Positions 28,807 to 38,805 of a stretch of 64,000 bases of DNA are shown in pieces. The notes below the pieces were generated by a model. That model did no database searches. It saw only the letters and a list, made by a program, of their open reading frames with translations, and was not told the DNA's origin. Position 1 is the first letter of the stretch, and each line of letters opens with the position of its first letter. The stretch spans positions 682,001-746,000 of the forward strand of contig NZ_CP019082.1 in assembly GCF_001956985.1 (NCBI RefSeq), read 5' to 3'. This DNA is from Paludisphaera borealis (GTDB taxonomy: Bacteria > Planctomycetota > Planctomycetia > Isosphaerales > Isosphaeraceae). A program made the translations under genes and the position numbers.

Positions 28807-31800
28807 ATGGATGGACCTCCCTGGCCGATCACCTGGGCGTGGGGGTGGACGATGGCGATGCTGATCTCCTTGGCCTGTGTCGCGCTGGGAATGACGATCC
28901 CGCTGTCGGGAACGGTGGAGGACGCCGCCGGCCGGCCGGTCGCCGGGGCGACGGTCTGGCTCGGCGACACGATCGCGACCCGCAAGGGGTCCGAGGTCCT
29001 GGCGACCGCGAAGACCGACGAGAACGGCCGGTTCCGGCTCGAACGCGCGGCCGATCTCGTGGGCCGGGGCCGATCTTGGTCGCCGACACTCTGGGCCTAC
29101 AAGCCGGGCGGCCGCATCGCCCACCTCGAATTCAAGGGAGACCTGCCGGCGGCCGACGAGCCGGTCCGCCTTGTGCTCGGGCCGCCGGCCTCGACCCCGG
29201 TCCGGGTGCTCAACCCCGACGGCAAGCCCGCCAAGGGGGCGAGCGTCCGACCTGTCTATCTGAGGATCAAGGCCCCGCGACCGCCGGACAAGCTGCTCGA
29301 CCGCCTTGGCGCGACGACCGACGCCGACGGCCGGGCGACGCTCGACGGCTTCGCGCCGGTCGACGTCGAGTTGCTTGACGTGACGGTCGAGGGACAGATA
29401 GTCCAGTACCTGCCGCTCGACCCCGACGACGGGACCCTCACGCTCCGTCCGCTCGGCCGGCTCAAGGTCCGGATCGTCGCCGACGATCCCAAGGTCCTCA
29501 AGGGCTGGATAATCACCGCCTCATCGCATCCGACCGATGCGGGTTATCAAGGTCCCACGACCCACTGGGCTCGTGAAACGACCGGCGACGACGGCCGGAT
29601 CGACTTCCCGCCGCTGGCCACCGGCCGAATCACCTGGGACGCCAAACCCCCCGAGGGCTCGAACTATCTCCTAGCGAAGCAACCGGGCGGGACGGTCCGG
29701 GCGGGCGAGACGGAAGAGGTGGAGATCGCCGTCCGCCGGGGCGTCCGGATCGAGGGGGTCGTCAAGGAGGAGTCCGGCGGGGCGCCGGTCGCGGGGGTCC
29801 AGGTCGTCGTCACGCCCCTCCAGGGGAACTCCCAGTCGGGAGCTTCGCCCGTCACCGACGCGCGGGGCCGCATCTCGGCCGTCATCCCACCCGGAACGAC
29901 CCGGTTGACCTACATCGAGGTGCCGAAGGATTACTTCCTGCCGCCGCGCGTCCAGAACTGGGTGGACTTCGAGGTCAAGGAGGGCGAGGAGCGGCATGAA
30001 TGCGCGCCGCCCCCGCTCCGGAAGGCGGCGCACGTCCGGGGACGGGTGGTCGACGAGGCGGGCGAGCCGTCCCCGTGGGCCGCCGTCTCGGGCTCCTGGA
30101 GCCTTGACGAGAACGGTTTCAACACCACCAGCACGATCCACGCCGAGACCGACGCGCGAGGCGAATTCGTCCTGGGAAGCATCCCTCCGAACGCCCGGGT
30201 CACCGTCACGGCGTCGTCGGGGTGGACCACCGAGTCGGACTCGTCGGTCGTCCCCAAGGTCGACGAGGGGGAGCCGACCACGATCCGCCTCCGGAAGCGG
30301 CCGACCCTGGCCCTCTCCGGCCGGGTGCTCGGCCCCGACGGCCGGCCCCTGGCCGACGCCCAGATCCGGGTCATGATCCGCGCGCCCGTCCAGGGGTTCA
30401 ACTCGGGCAGCCCGTTCATGTTCGGCGAATCGGAGGAGGTCCGGACCGGCCCCGACGGCCGATACAAGACGCCGGCCCAGCTTCCGGTCAAGCATGAGTA
30501 CCGCATCGAGGCCCAGGCGTCGAGATGCGAGCCGTCGATGTCGCGATGGCTCGTCGGGCAGGCGGTCGAGGTCCCCGACCTGGTGCTCCGCAGGTCGATC
30601 GGCGTGCGCGAGGCGGCTGGTTGGGTGGTCGACTCGACCGGCAAGCCGGTCGTCGGCGCCGAGGTCTTCCAATCGGGGGATGGACCCAGGAGGACGCGAG
30701 GCGTGACCGACGCCGACGGCCGGTTCCGGGTCGCCAAGGTCCCCGACGCGCCGGCGTTCCTGTTCGTTGCAAGGGAGGGATACCGCTTCCTCGGCCGGCG
30801 GGTCGAGCCGGAAGCGCGGGCGATCGAGTTCGTCCTCCGTCGCCTCGACGAGCCCCCGGCGGCCCTGCTCGGCTCGGCCGGCTCGCCGGTCGCTCGCGAC
30901 GAGGAGCGCGCGATCGCCCGCGACCTGATCGCCCAGGCCCGGAAGGCGCCTGGCGGCGGAGGAGATTCGCAACGGGGGCCGCTCGCCGTGGCCGCCCTCG
31001 TCGATCCCGACCGGATGGTCGAGATGATCGAGAATCAGGTCGTCGCGGTCGATGCGGGCGTGCTCACGGCCCTGGCGATCGGCCGGTCCGAGGGCGACCC
31101 TCGGAAGGTCCTCGAAATCCTCGACGCGATCGATTCCCCCGCCACGGCGTCGCACGCGGCCTTGGGCCTGTTCGACCGCCTGGGGAGGTCGGCCCGACCC
31201 GCGTTCCGTCGCGAACTCCTCGATCGGGCTGAACGCCGCGCCCACGATGTCGGCGAGCCCGGCCAGGAGGCGAGCCTGCTCGCTCGCGCCGCCGACCGAC
31301 GGCTCGACATCGGCGACGTCGACCGCGGCTCGGCCCTGGCTCGGGAGGCCCAGACGGTCGCGGCAAGACCTGGCCAGCAACTCGTCCCCGACCCCCTCGA
31401 CGACCTGGCGTCGGCCCTGGCGCGGGTCGACCTTGCCGCCGCCTTGAAGCTTCTGGACGGCCAGGCCAAGCCTCCCGGCGTACTCGACATGACCCGGGCC
31501 GCGATCGCCAAGCGGATCGCGGCGGCCAACCCGGCCGAGGCCCGCCGACTCCTCGGCGTGATCCAGGAAAACAATCGATGGTCCGCCCGGCGCGCCGTCT
31601 GCGCCCGGATGGTCGCGAAGGACCTGCCGGCGGCCCGCGCCCTGGCGGCCGAGGGGGGCGACGCGATGCTCGCGGCGGTCTTGCCGGCGTTCGCGGCCCG
31701 AGCGCTGGCCGATTCCGACCCGCGCGCGGCCCGTGAGCTTTTATTCGAGTCGGTCGAAAAGCTCGGGAAGCTCGACCAAATCCAGGCGGCCCAACCGGCC

Positions 31801-32352
31801 CCGGCCGTCGTGCTGGCCCGTCTGGTGCCGCTGGCCGTCCGACTCGATCCCGACCGGGCACCAAGCTGTTTGTGGCTCGCCCTGTCGCGTCGCCCGCCGC
31901 TGCCGGACCGCGAGTTGTCGCCCGTGCTTCCTGACGTCCGCCAGCGCTACCTCGACCTGGCCGAGCTGGCGGCGTTGACGTCGCGGTACGACCGGGCGGC
32001 GGCCGAGGTCGTGTTTGCGCCGGTGGCCGCCCGACTCGCCGCCCTGGACGACGAGCCCTGTGGGCTGGGCAACGAAGGTCCCGCGATCTTCCGGGCCGCG
32101 GGGGCGTTCGACGCCCGGGCCGCCCGCGCCTTGCTCGATGCTCTGCCCGAAGACCCGCCGCCGTTGGACGGACGGCAGGCCGGCTTCCCCAACTTCCGCC
32201 ACCACAGCAAGGCCGAGGCTCGGGTCGCCCTGGCCGAGGTCCTCGGCCTGCCCCCCAGGCTTCGCCTCCGCGAGCCGTTCATGCCCATCGGGGGCGATGA
32301 CTGGCTTGAAGTTCTCGACGACCGAGGGATGGGTCGAATCGAAGGCCCTTAA
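28807..32352 (+). CDS. Large exported protein with carboxypeptidase-regulatory-like domains and helical repeats
   Basis: A 1181-residue protein. After the signal peptide (AMLISLACVALGMTIPLSG) there are repeated CarboxypepD_reg/SpaA-like beta-sandwiches. Signatures include GTVEDAAGRPVAGATVWLGD, VRVLNPDGKPAKGASV, RVVDEAGEPSPWAAV, RVLGPDGRPLADAQIRV and WVVDSTGKPVVGAEVF, each ending in a TDADGRF-like strand. From about residue 690 it changes to helical repeats (ALFDRLGRSARPAFRRELLD, ASLLARAADRRLDIGDVDRG) of the sort seen in the truncated gene at 1-882. Probably sits in the periplasm or on the surface. Divergent from the sigma-factor gene. No enzymatic motif seen. Confidence 0.75.
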   Translation: MDGPPWPITWAWGWTMAMLISLACVALGMTIPLSGTVEDAAGRPVAGATVWLGDTIATRKGSEVLATAKTDENGRFRLERAADLVGRGRSWSPTLWAYKPGGRIAHLEFKGDLPAADEPVRLVLGPPASTPVRVLNPDGKPAKGASVRPVYLRIKAPRPPDKLLDRLGATTDADGRATLDGFAPVDVELLDVTVEGQIVQYLPLDPDDGTLTLRPLGRLKVRIVADDPKVLKGWIITASSHPTDAGYQGPTTHWARETTGDDGRIDFPPLATGRITWDAKPPEGSNYLLAKQPGGTVRAGETEEVEIAVRRGVRIEGVVKEESGGAPVAGVQVVVTPLQGNSQSGASPVTDARGRISAVIPPGTTRLTYIEVPKDYFLPPRVQNWVDFEVKEGEERHECAPPPLRKAAHVRGRVVDEAGEPSPWAAVSGSWSLDENGFNTTSTIHAETDARGEFVLGSIPPNARVTVTASSGWTTESDSSVVPKVDEGEPTTIRLRKRPTLALSGRVLGPDGRPLADAQIRVMIRAPVQGFNSGSPFMFGESEEVRTGPDGRYKTPAQLPVKHEYRIEAQASRCEPSMSRWLVGQAVEVPDLVLRRSIGVREAAGWVVDSTGKPVVGAEVFQSGDGPRRTRGVTDADGRFRVAKVPDAPAFLFVAREGYRFLGRRVEPEARAIEFVLRRLDEPPAALLGSAGSPVARDEERAIARDLIAQARKAPGGGGDSQRGPLAVAALVDPDRMVEMIENQVVAVDAGVLTALAIGRSEGDPRKVLEILDAIDSPATASHAALGLFDRLGRSARPAFRRELLDRAERRAHDVGEPGQEASLLARAADRRLDIGDVDRGSALAREAQTVAARPGQQLVPDPLDDLASALARVDLAAALKLLDGQAKPPGVLDMTRAAIAKRIAAANPAEARRLLGVIQENNRWSARRAVCARMVAKDLPAARALAAEGGDAMLAAVLPAFAARALADSDPRAARELLFESVEKLGKLDQIQAAQPAPAVVLARLVPLAVRLDPDRAPSCLWLALSRRPPLPDRELSPVLPDVRQRYLDLAELAALTSRYDRAAAEVVFAPVAARLAALDDEPCGLGNEGPAIFRAAGAFDARAARALLDALPEDPPPLDGRQAGFPNFRHHSKAEARVALAEVLGLPPRLRLREPFMPIGGDDWLEVLDDRGMGRIEGP

Positions 32353-32385
32353 GATGGGAAGATGGGTGGGGCGATCGATCGAATC

Positions 32386-35229
32386 TCAGTACATGGCGCT
32401 CATGCTGAAGTTGAAGTAACGCAGGGCGTCGCCGTTGGCGTATGAGATCGGGAAGGCGAGGTCGAAGCCGAGCGGGACCGGGCCCATCTGGGGGATCTTG
32501 AGCCGCAGACCGGTGCCCACCGAGACGCGGACCTTGTTGAAGCTGTAGTCCCCCTCGACGGTGCCGAAGTCGGTGAAGACGACCTGCTGGACGGTGTCGC
32601 TGGCGGTCCAGGGGAACTGGTATTCAAGCGAGCCGACGGCCATCAACACGCCGCCGACCGGCACGCCCAGGGCTTTGGGGCTGACGGTGCGGTACTGGAA
32701 GCCGCGAAGACTGCCGAAGTTACCGGCGAAGAACCGCTCGTAGACGGGCGTCGATTGGGTCGTGATTCCGAAGTGGCCGCGGGCGGTGATGAACCGCTTG
32801 CCGGTGCCGTCGGGCCGGCTGCCGGTCTCGAAGTAGGCCCGCCCCTCGGCGTCGAACTTCGACCAGGTGTACGTTCCCCAGCCTTGCTCGAAGGAGAACT
32901 CGGCGTACTGGCCCTTGGTCGCCTGGAACGGGCTGTTGCGGTTGTCGAAGCGAAGACTCGGCCGCACCGAGAAGAGCGACGATTCGCCGCTGGCCGCCAG
33001 GTACTGCGCGGGGGCCGGCGTCTTGAACCCGAAGAAGTTGACCGACTCGGCTCGGACCGCGACGTCGGCGTAAGTGCTGGTGCCGAACTGCCGGCCCAAC
33101 GAGAACCGGCCGCCGCCGCGACGCTCGTCCCAGTTGGGGTAGAAACGCGAGAAGTAGTAGCCGGCGACGCCGGCTCCGATGGGGAGGTCGAACAGGTACG
33201 GCTCGCGGAGGCTGACCTGGAACCGGTTGATCAGGGTGCCCGGCTGGAGGTCGACGCGGAACTCCTGGCCGGCGCCGCGGAAGGCGGTGCCGTTGAAGAT
33301 GTCGTTGAACGACCGCGGGACGTTGAAGAGGTCGAAGTTCTTCTCATAGATCGTCACGTTGCCGAACAGCCCCTGAAAGCTGCTGGCCGCCATGCCGACC
33401 ATGAACCGGCCGGTGGGGGCCTCTTCGAGCGAGGTCACGATGTCGGCGAACGACCGGTTCGGGAACGGGTCGTTGCGGTCGGGGCCGACGTCGGTCATGT
33501 TCAGGCCGGGGACGCTCGGAAAGGTTCCCGGGGGCTCGCCCGAGCCGACCGGAGGCGTGTTCGCGACCGCGCCTCGCCGCGAGGGGGCCGCGCCGGGGAC
33601 GGGGACCGGCGAGGGGACGGCGACCGACGGCGCGGCGTTGGGGGGCGGGCTGAACAGGTTGCTCGATCCGAACGGCGTCAGGCCGGAAGGACCCGGGTCG
33701 GAGACGGTCGGCGGCGCGCCTCGCGGCGCGATCGGCTCGGGGGCGGGGACCAACTCGACGCCCGAATCGTCGTCCTGCATCCGCGCCCGGCTCATCTCGC
33801 CGAGCAGCGGGATCATCAGGTCGTTGTACGGCTTGTCGCCTGGCCGCTCGTTGACGATCTTGACCTCGATCGGCTTGCCCAGTTCGGGGTTCGTCTGGAA
33901 GTACCCCGTGCCGTAGAGCCGCTTCTGGAAGGTCTCGATCCGGTTCTTGTCGAGGACTTCGCCGGGCAGCAGGCCGGCCATCATCGCCTCGCGACGGATG
34001 ACCTTGTCCCTGGTCCGCGAGTTGCCGCGGATGATCAGGTCGCCGAGCAGGAACGCCTCGCTCTCCTCGATCTTGTAGACGAGGTCGACGACCCCCTGCT
34101 CGTTGGTGAACCGGGGCTCGGTGACGATCTGCGTCTTGATGCAACCCAACTCGAAGTAGCGGGTCAGCAGGCGATTGCGGTCGGATTCGCGGACGGCCTC
34201 GAGGAACGGCTTGCCCGAGTGCAGTTGCAGCCCCTCGCGTAGCTCCTTGGTTTTGATCTGCTTGTTGCCCTCGAAGATCAGGTCGCGGACCTTGTACCGG
34301 ACCCCCTCGGAGATCACGAAGGTCAAGTTGACGTCGCCGATGCTCGCGCCCGGGCGTGTGACCGGCGTGATCGTGACCTCGAAGAAGCCCTGCGACTGGA
34401 AGTACTCGACGAGCTTGCGCTTGTCTTCCTCAAGCATATCGCGGTGGTACTTGCCGCCGAACGACATGATGATCGGTTTGCGACTGGAGATCTTGCCCCA
34501 GAGCTGGGAGTCGGTGGCGAAGGTGTTGCCCTTGAAGTCGATGCTGGCGATCTTGTACTTCGGCCCCTCGAAGATCTGGATGACGACCTTGGTGTCGCCG
34601 ACCTCGCCCCCCTCGATCAGCCTGACCTCCGCCAGCTCGAAGCCCTTTTCCTGGTAGAGCCGCTCGATCTGGCTGATCGCGAGCCTGGTGCGGGTGGGGT
34701 CGGCGCGGTTGCCGACCTTCAGCCCGGTGTTCTCCTCGATCTCCTTCTGCGAGATCTTCGACCGGCCGCGCAGCTCGACGACGCGGAGGATCGGCATCTC
34801 GCGGACCTTGAAGATCAGGATGTACTTGCCGCTCTTGGGGGGCGATTCCTCGGTGTACGGCGCGACGTCCGAGAACCACTTCGTCCCCATCAGGCTGTGC
34901 ATGTCGGTCTCGACGAGCTGCTGGTCGAGCGGGTGGTTGACCTTGCTCAACAGCTTGGCGCGGATCTTCGCGGCCGGGATGCTCGCGTTGCCTTCGATCC
35001 GCACCTCGGTCACGACGCCCTCGGGGAGCTTGTCGCCCCGCTGGGCGTTGGCCGCGACCGGCGCAAGAGCCAGGAAGACCGTCGCCGTGAGCATCAGCCT
35101 CATCGACCGCGCGGCGGCCGCGGCGGTCGCTCGGCTCGCGACCGAGGTCGAGCGCTCGGCATCAATGAGTCTTTGCTCCACCGGTCCCGTCCTTGGCGCC
35201 GGAAGGCGTTTGAATTCGTTACATGTCAT
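32386..35229 (-). CDS. bamA: Outer-membrane assembly factor BamA (Omp85)
   Basis: A 947-residue protein. The signal segment is MRLMLTATVFLALAPVAANA (from residue 43), after a 42-residue extension; AGGA stands ten bases before the ATG at 35229, and the alternative start at 35103 would remove the extension. POTRA domains span roughly 55-490 (VTEVRIEGNASIPAAKI, YKIASIDFKGNTFA, RYKVRDLIFEGNKQIK, FLLGDLIIRGNSRTRDKV). A ~115-residue Pro/Ser/Gly-rich linker without predicted structure (about 490-605) follows, then the beta-barrel with GRQFGTSTYADVAVRAES, FEQGWGTYTWSKFDAEG and LRGFQYRTVSP, ending in a Phe-containing strand (FNFSMSAMY). It inserts outer-membrane proteins. The linker is longer than in proteobacteria. 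High confidence. Confidence 0.9.
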   Translation of the reverse strand: MTCNEFKRLPAPRTGPVEQRLIDAERSTSVASRATAAAAARSMRLMLTATVFLALAPVAANAQRGDKLPEGVVTEVRIEGNASIPAAKIRAKLLSKVNHPLDQQLVETDMHSLMGTKWFSDVAPYTEESPPKSGKYILIFKVREMPILRVVELRGRSKISQKEIEENTGLKVGNRADPTRTRLAISQIERLYQEKGFELAEVRLIEGGEVGDTKVVIQIFEGPKYKIASIDFKGNTFATDSQLWGKISSRKPIIMSFGGKYHRDMLEEDKRKLVEYFQSQGFFEVTITPVTRPGASIGDVNLTFVISEGVRYKVRDLIFEGNKQIKTKELREGLQLHSGKPFLEAVRESDRNRLLTRYFELGCIKTQIVTEPRFTNEQGVVDLVYKIEESEAFLLGDLIIRGNSRTRDKVIRREAMMAGLLPGEVLDKNRIETFQKRLYGTGYFQTNPELGKPIEVKIVNERPGDKPYNDLMIPLLGEMSRARMQDDDSGVELVPAPEPIAPRGAPPTVSDPGPSGLTPFGSSNLFSPPPNAAPSVAVPSPVPVPGAAPSRRGAVANTPPVGSGEPPGTFPSVPGLNMTDVGPDRNDPFPNRSFADIVTSLEEAPTGRFMVGMAASSFQGLFGNVTIYEKNFDLFNVPRSFNDIFNGTAFRGAGQEFRVDLQPGTLINRFQVSLREPYLFDLPIGAGVAGYYFSRFYPNWDERRGGGRFSLGRQFGTSTYADVAVRAESVNFFGFKTPAPAQYLAASGESSLFSVRPSLRFDNRNSPFQATKGQYAEFSFEQGWGTYTWSKFDAEGRAYFETGSRPDGTGKRFITARGHFGITTQSTPVYERFFAGNFGSLRGFQYRTVSPKALGVPVGGVLMAVGSLEYQFPWTASDTVQQVVFTDFGTVEGDYSFNKVRVSVGTGLRLKIPQMGPVPLGFDLAFPISYANGDALRYFNFSMSAMY

Positions 35230-35633
35230 GAGCGATCGTTCCTGACCCGAACCGATCTAGAGCCGCCCGACGATCCGCGAGTCGTTCGTTCGTCCGTCGA
35301 CCGTCGCGGCGCGGCGGTCTCGGGCTTGGTTCGACTTGCGCCCGTCTTCCCGACGTTCCGGGAGGTCGAGGCGGCGATCAGGATTGGCCGATCATCCCAG
35401 TCGGATGCGAGGGGGCGACGACCGCTCCCTCCTTCTGGAGAAACCTGCGACGTGTTCAGCGGGGCCGGGAAAAGGACTCGGACCGCGTCCATCCTGGTCG
35501 CAGCCCGCATTCGGCTTCCGCGCGTCGCCGTGCAAAGACGTGACGAACGGGGGAGTTTTACTCAAGTTGTTCCGACGACGCAAGGCCGGAAGGGCCGAAT
35601 CCCGCAACGCCCCAAGCCCAAGCCCGATCGCGG
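35230..35633. other. 404-bp gap between bamA and the oxidoreductase gene, nothing found
   Basis: It lies upstream of bamA, so the bamA promoter should be here. No gene, tRNA or regulatory motif could be supported. Codon use of the open stretches is unlike a real gene. Confidence 0.5.
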
Positions 35634-38600
35634 TCAGGACATGACGTGGCGCGGCTTGGGGGCCTTGAAGTGCTCGCGGAGCGACGGGTTGAGTCCGTAG
35701 CCGAGGCTCAGGAGCTTGATCGGATGGAGGGTCCTCTTGGCGATCCCCTGCTCCATCTGGATCCGGCAGGCGCCGCACTCGGTCGAGCCGATCTCGATGT
35801 CGTCGTCCTTGAGCCGCTTGTGCAGCTCGCGGCCGGCGCGGAGCGAGGCGCGGAACTGCCGCGTGCCCAGGCCGTAGGTGCCTCCCATGCCCGAGCACCC
35901 CCGGTTGATGTACTCGACGTCCAGGTCGGGGATCTTGTGGAGCAGGTCGAAGCCGGGGAGGCCGACGTCGAGCGCCCGGAGGTGGCACGGCTGGTGGTAG
36001 CCGACGCGCGCCCGCACCGGCTCATGAGGCGTCGGAAGATGGCCGCGCGCGTCGAGGCCCATCAGGTACTCGCCCAGGTCCATGGTGTTGCGGGCGACCA
36101 GCTCGGCGTCGAGGTCGTCGGTCAGCTTGACGTACTCCTGGCGGAGCATGAGGGCCGCCGTGGGCTCGGAGCAAACCACCGTGTAGCCGTCGCGGACGGC
36201 GTTGCCCAGCACCCGGAGGTTTCGGAGGGCGAGATCGCGCGCGTGGTCGACGTCGCCGACGATCAGCGGCGCCATGCCCGAGCTGCGCTGGCCGGTCGGC
36301 ACGTAGACGTTGACCTCGGCCTGGTGGAGCACGCCGACGACCGACTCGGCCAGCTCATGGTCGTAGTAGTTGGCGTAGACGTCCACGAAGTAGATCACGC
36401 GGGGCCCCGGCTGCGAGGGTCGAGGGCGGTTGAGACCCAGCTTGGCCGCGCGGCGCGTGTAGGGGGTGCGGCGGACCTGCGGCAGGACGCGCCGTCGCGA
36501 GAGGCCGAGCGCCCGTTCGAGCACCCAGCGGGCGCTCCGCCGCGACATCAGGAAGTTCGAGAGGATCGGCAGCCGGCTGGCCAGCCGCGCCCACATTTCG
36601 AGCCTTGAAAAGATCCAGTCGTGCGGTGGCAGACCGTGGTTCTCGACGAACGCCGCCTTGGCTTCGAGGATCAGGCTCGACACGTCGACGCCGGACGGGC
36701 ATTCCGACTTGCAGAGCTTGCAGTGGATGCAGAGGTCGGCGTGCGCCATGAATTCGGCCGATCCCCAGAGCCGGGGGTCGACCTGGCCCGAGGCGACCTG
36801 GCGCAGCAGGTTCGCCTGCGATCGCGGCGACGCCGCCTCGGTCCCGTGCGCCCGAAAGCTCGGGCACATCCGCAGCGTCGGGTCGCTGCTTCGGCAGGCG
36901 CCGCAGCCGTTGCAGGCCGAGGCCATGCTCAGCACGTCGATCTCCGGCCATCGCAGGACCGGCGGCATCAGGATCGACGACGGAGCCGAGCCGCCGGCCT
37001 CGGGCGCGTCACCATCCGAAGCCCGTACGACCGACGTCTCCCGGCTGTCGTACGCCTCGGGAATCCGGATGAAGCCCGAACCGGAGCCGGAACCCAGGCT
37101 CGAACCGACGAGCGAGCCAAGATCGCCGTCGGGGTCGCGGGGGATGTCGGGGAACCGCTTGAGGTTCTTGGCGGCCAGCCGAGGGTCGTCGCCGACCACC
37201 TTGCCGGGGTTGAGCAGGTAGGCCGGGTCGAACACGTCCTTGACGTCGCGGAAGACCTGGACGAGTTCGCCGTACTGCCGGGGGAGGAACTGGGTCCGCA
37301 GCAGACCGCAGCCCTGGGCGCTCGAAATCGTGCCGCCGGCTTCGAGCACGACGTCGTAGAATTCGCCGGCGAGCCCTTCGATCTTGGTCCGGTCGTCGGG
37401 ATCGGCGAGGTCGAGGAGCGGCCGCATCCGAATCCGCCCGTCGGCCGCGTAGACGTCGAGCGTCCAGGAGAGTTCGTACCGCTTGAGCAGATCCTGGAGC
37501 TTGCGGATCACCGGGCTGAGCCGTTCGACCGGGACGGCGACGTCGTCGACGATCGGAACCGGCCGCGCTCGGCCGCGGCCGCGCATCAAGAGAGGCTCGA
37601 TCCGCCGCCGCAGCGTGACCAGCCGCTCGCAATCGGCCCGGCGGTGGACCGTCGCGGCGTCGGCGATCATCAGGCCGGTTCGGTAGGCCTTCTCGATCAA
37701 CAGCCGGGCCTTGCCGTCCACCTCGGCGGCCGAGTCGCCCTCGAACTCCACCAGCATGACCGACTCGACCGAGTCGCCGACGTGCTCGCGGAACAACGGG
37801 TCGACGTCGCGGGCCAGGCTCGCCGACCGCCAATCGAACAGATCGCAGGCCGACGGTTTCAGGTCGCCGGCGATCAAGTACGGCACGCAGCCGGCCGCGT
37901 CGGCCAGCCGCACGAACGGCAGGATCACCACCGCCTGGGCGGCCGGCAGGGGCGTCGTTCGCAGCGTCGCCTGGAGCACCAGGGCGAGCGTCCCTTCCGA
38001 GCCGCAGATCAGGCGGGCCAGGTCGATCCCCCGGTCGTTCGCCGAGGCCGCCAGGGCGTAGCCGGCGCGGTTCAGGGGCGACGTCTCGCCCCGGTCGGCC
38101 CAGCGGGCCCGGCCGTGGCGATGGATCGCCTGCAGCTTGCGGACGATCAATTCCTTGAAATCGGCCGGCTCGTCGTCGAAGTCGGGCCAGGCCTCGAAGC
38201 CCAGCTCGGCCGTCTCCCCCTGGGCGAAGACGACGCGCAGTCGTTCGACCTGCCGGCTGACCGGTCCGTACAGGCACGACCGTTCCCCCGCGGTGTCGAC
38301 GCCGATCATCCCGCCGAGCGTGGCGGCCTCGGGGTGCAGCGGCGACGGTTCGAGCCGTCTACCCAGGGGAGCCAGCCGGGCGTTGAGGACATCGAAGACC
38401 ACCCCCGCCTCGGCCACGACGTGATCGTCGGCGATCGCCACGATCTTACGGAGGTGGCGGCTGAAATCGATCACCAGGCCCGGGCCGATCGCGCCGCCGG
38501 CCGGGTCGGTGGCGGCGCCTCGCGCGTGCAGCGGGATGCCGTTCTCCGACGCGTAGCGGACGATCGTCACCACGTCTTCCGAGGTCCGCGGGACGACCAC

Positions 38601-38729
38601 GCCGAGCGGGTCGATCTCGTGGGGACCGGCCCCCAGCGCGTACGAGGCCCGATCCAGGGGCTCGAAAAGCAGCTCCCCGGCGACGACGCCCCTCAAATCG
38701 TCATTGATCCGGGCTCGTTGCTCGTCCAC
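35634..38729 (-). CDS. FAD-linked oxidase fused to Fe-S/CCG-domain oxidoreductase
   Basis: A 1031-residue protein. The N-terminal FAD_binding_4 domain (about 35-250) has VVVPRTSEDVVTIVRYASEN, PLHARGAATDPAGGAIGPG and PSPLHPEAATLGGMIGVDTAG, as in D-lactate and glycolate oxidases. The FAD-oxidase C-terminal part follows to about 545. Then two ferredoxin clusters: CNGCGACRSSDPTLRMCP (about 605-622) and CIHCKLCKSECPSG (about 665-678). CCG domains follow at about 780-1000 (YHQPCHLRALDVG, GCSGMGGTYGLG, ECGACRIQMEQG). It oxidises a 2-hydroxy acid and passes electrons through Fe-S clusters to quinone or a heterodisulfide-type acceptor. The start is GTG with a weak ribosome site. The substrate is not decided. 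GlcD/GlcF-like parts are fused into one chain here. Confidence 0.85.
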   Translation of the reverse strand: MDEQRARINDDLRGVVAGELLFEPLDRASYALGAGPHEIDPLGVVVPRTSEDVVTIVRYASENGIPLHARGAATDPAGGAIGPGLVIDFSRHLRKIVAIADDHVVAEAGVVFDVLNARLAPLGRRLEPSPLHPEAATLGGMIGVDTAGERSCLYGPVSRQVERLRVVFAQGETAELGFEAWPDFDDEPADFKELIVRKLQAIHRHGRARWADRGETSPLNRAGYALAASANDRGIDLARLICGSEGTLALVLQATLRTTPLPAAQAVVILPFVRLADAAGCVPYLIAGDLKPSACDLFDWRSASLARDVDPLFREHVGDSVESVMLVEFEGDSAAEVDGKARLLIEKAYRTGLMIADAATVHRRADCERLVTLRRRIEPLLMRGRGRARPVPIVDDVAVPVERLSPVIRKLQDLLKRYELSWTLDVYAADGRIRMRPLLDLADPDDRTKIEGLAGEFYDVVLEAGGTISSAQGCGLLRTQFLPRQYGELVQVFRDVKDVFDPAYLLNPGKVVGDDPRLAAKNLKRFPDIPRDPDGDLGSLVGSSLGSGSGSGFIRIPEAYDSRETSVVRASDGDAPEAGGSAPSSILMPPVLRWPEIDVLSMASACNGCGACRSSDPTLRMCPSFRAHGTEAASPRSQANLLRQVASGQVDPRLWGSAEFMAHADLCIHCKLCKSECPSGVDVSSLILEAKAAFVENHGLPPHDWIFSRLEMWARLASRLPILSNFLMSRRSARWVLERALGLSRRRVLPQVRRTPYTRRAAKLGLNRPRPSQPGPRVIYFVDVYANYYDHELAESVVGVLHQAEVNVYVPTGQRSSGMAPLIVGDVDHARDLALRNLRVLGNAVRDGYTVVCSEPTAALMLRQEYVKLTDDLDAELVARNTMDLGEYLMGLDARGHLPTPHEPVRARVGYHQPCHLRALDVGLPGFDLLHKIPDLDVEYINRGCSGMGGTYGLGTRQFRASLRAGRELHKRLKDDDIEIGSTECGACRIQMEQGIAKRTLHPIKLLSLGYGLNPSLREHFKAPKPRHVMS

Positions 38730-38805
38730 GGTGGCGGTTCGACCTCTGCCGGAAGGGAGACGCGGCTCGTTCGATGCGGCTTTCGCTTGCCCGCCCGCCC
38801 CAGGT

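Noticed and set aside
35336-35644. A 102-codon frame in the gap upstream of bamA
   Set aside because: Arg/Ser-rich product without domain or ribosome site; typical of GC-rich noise.
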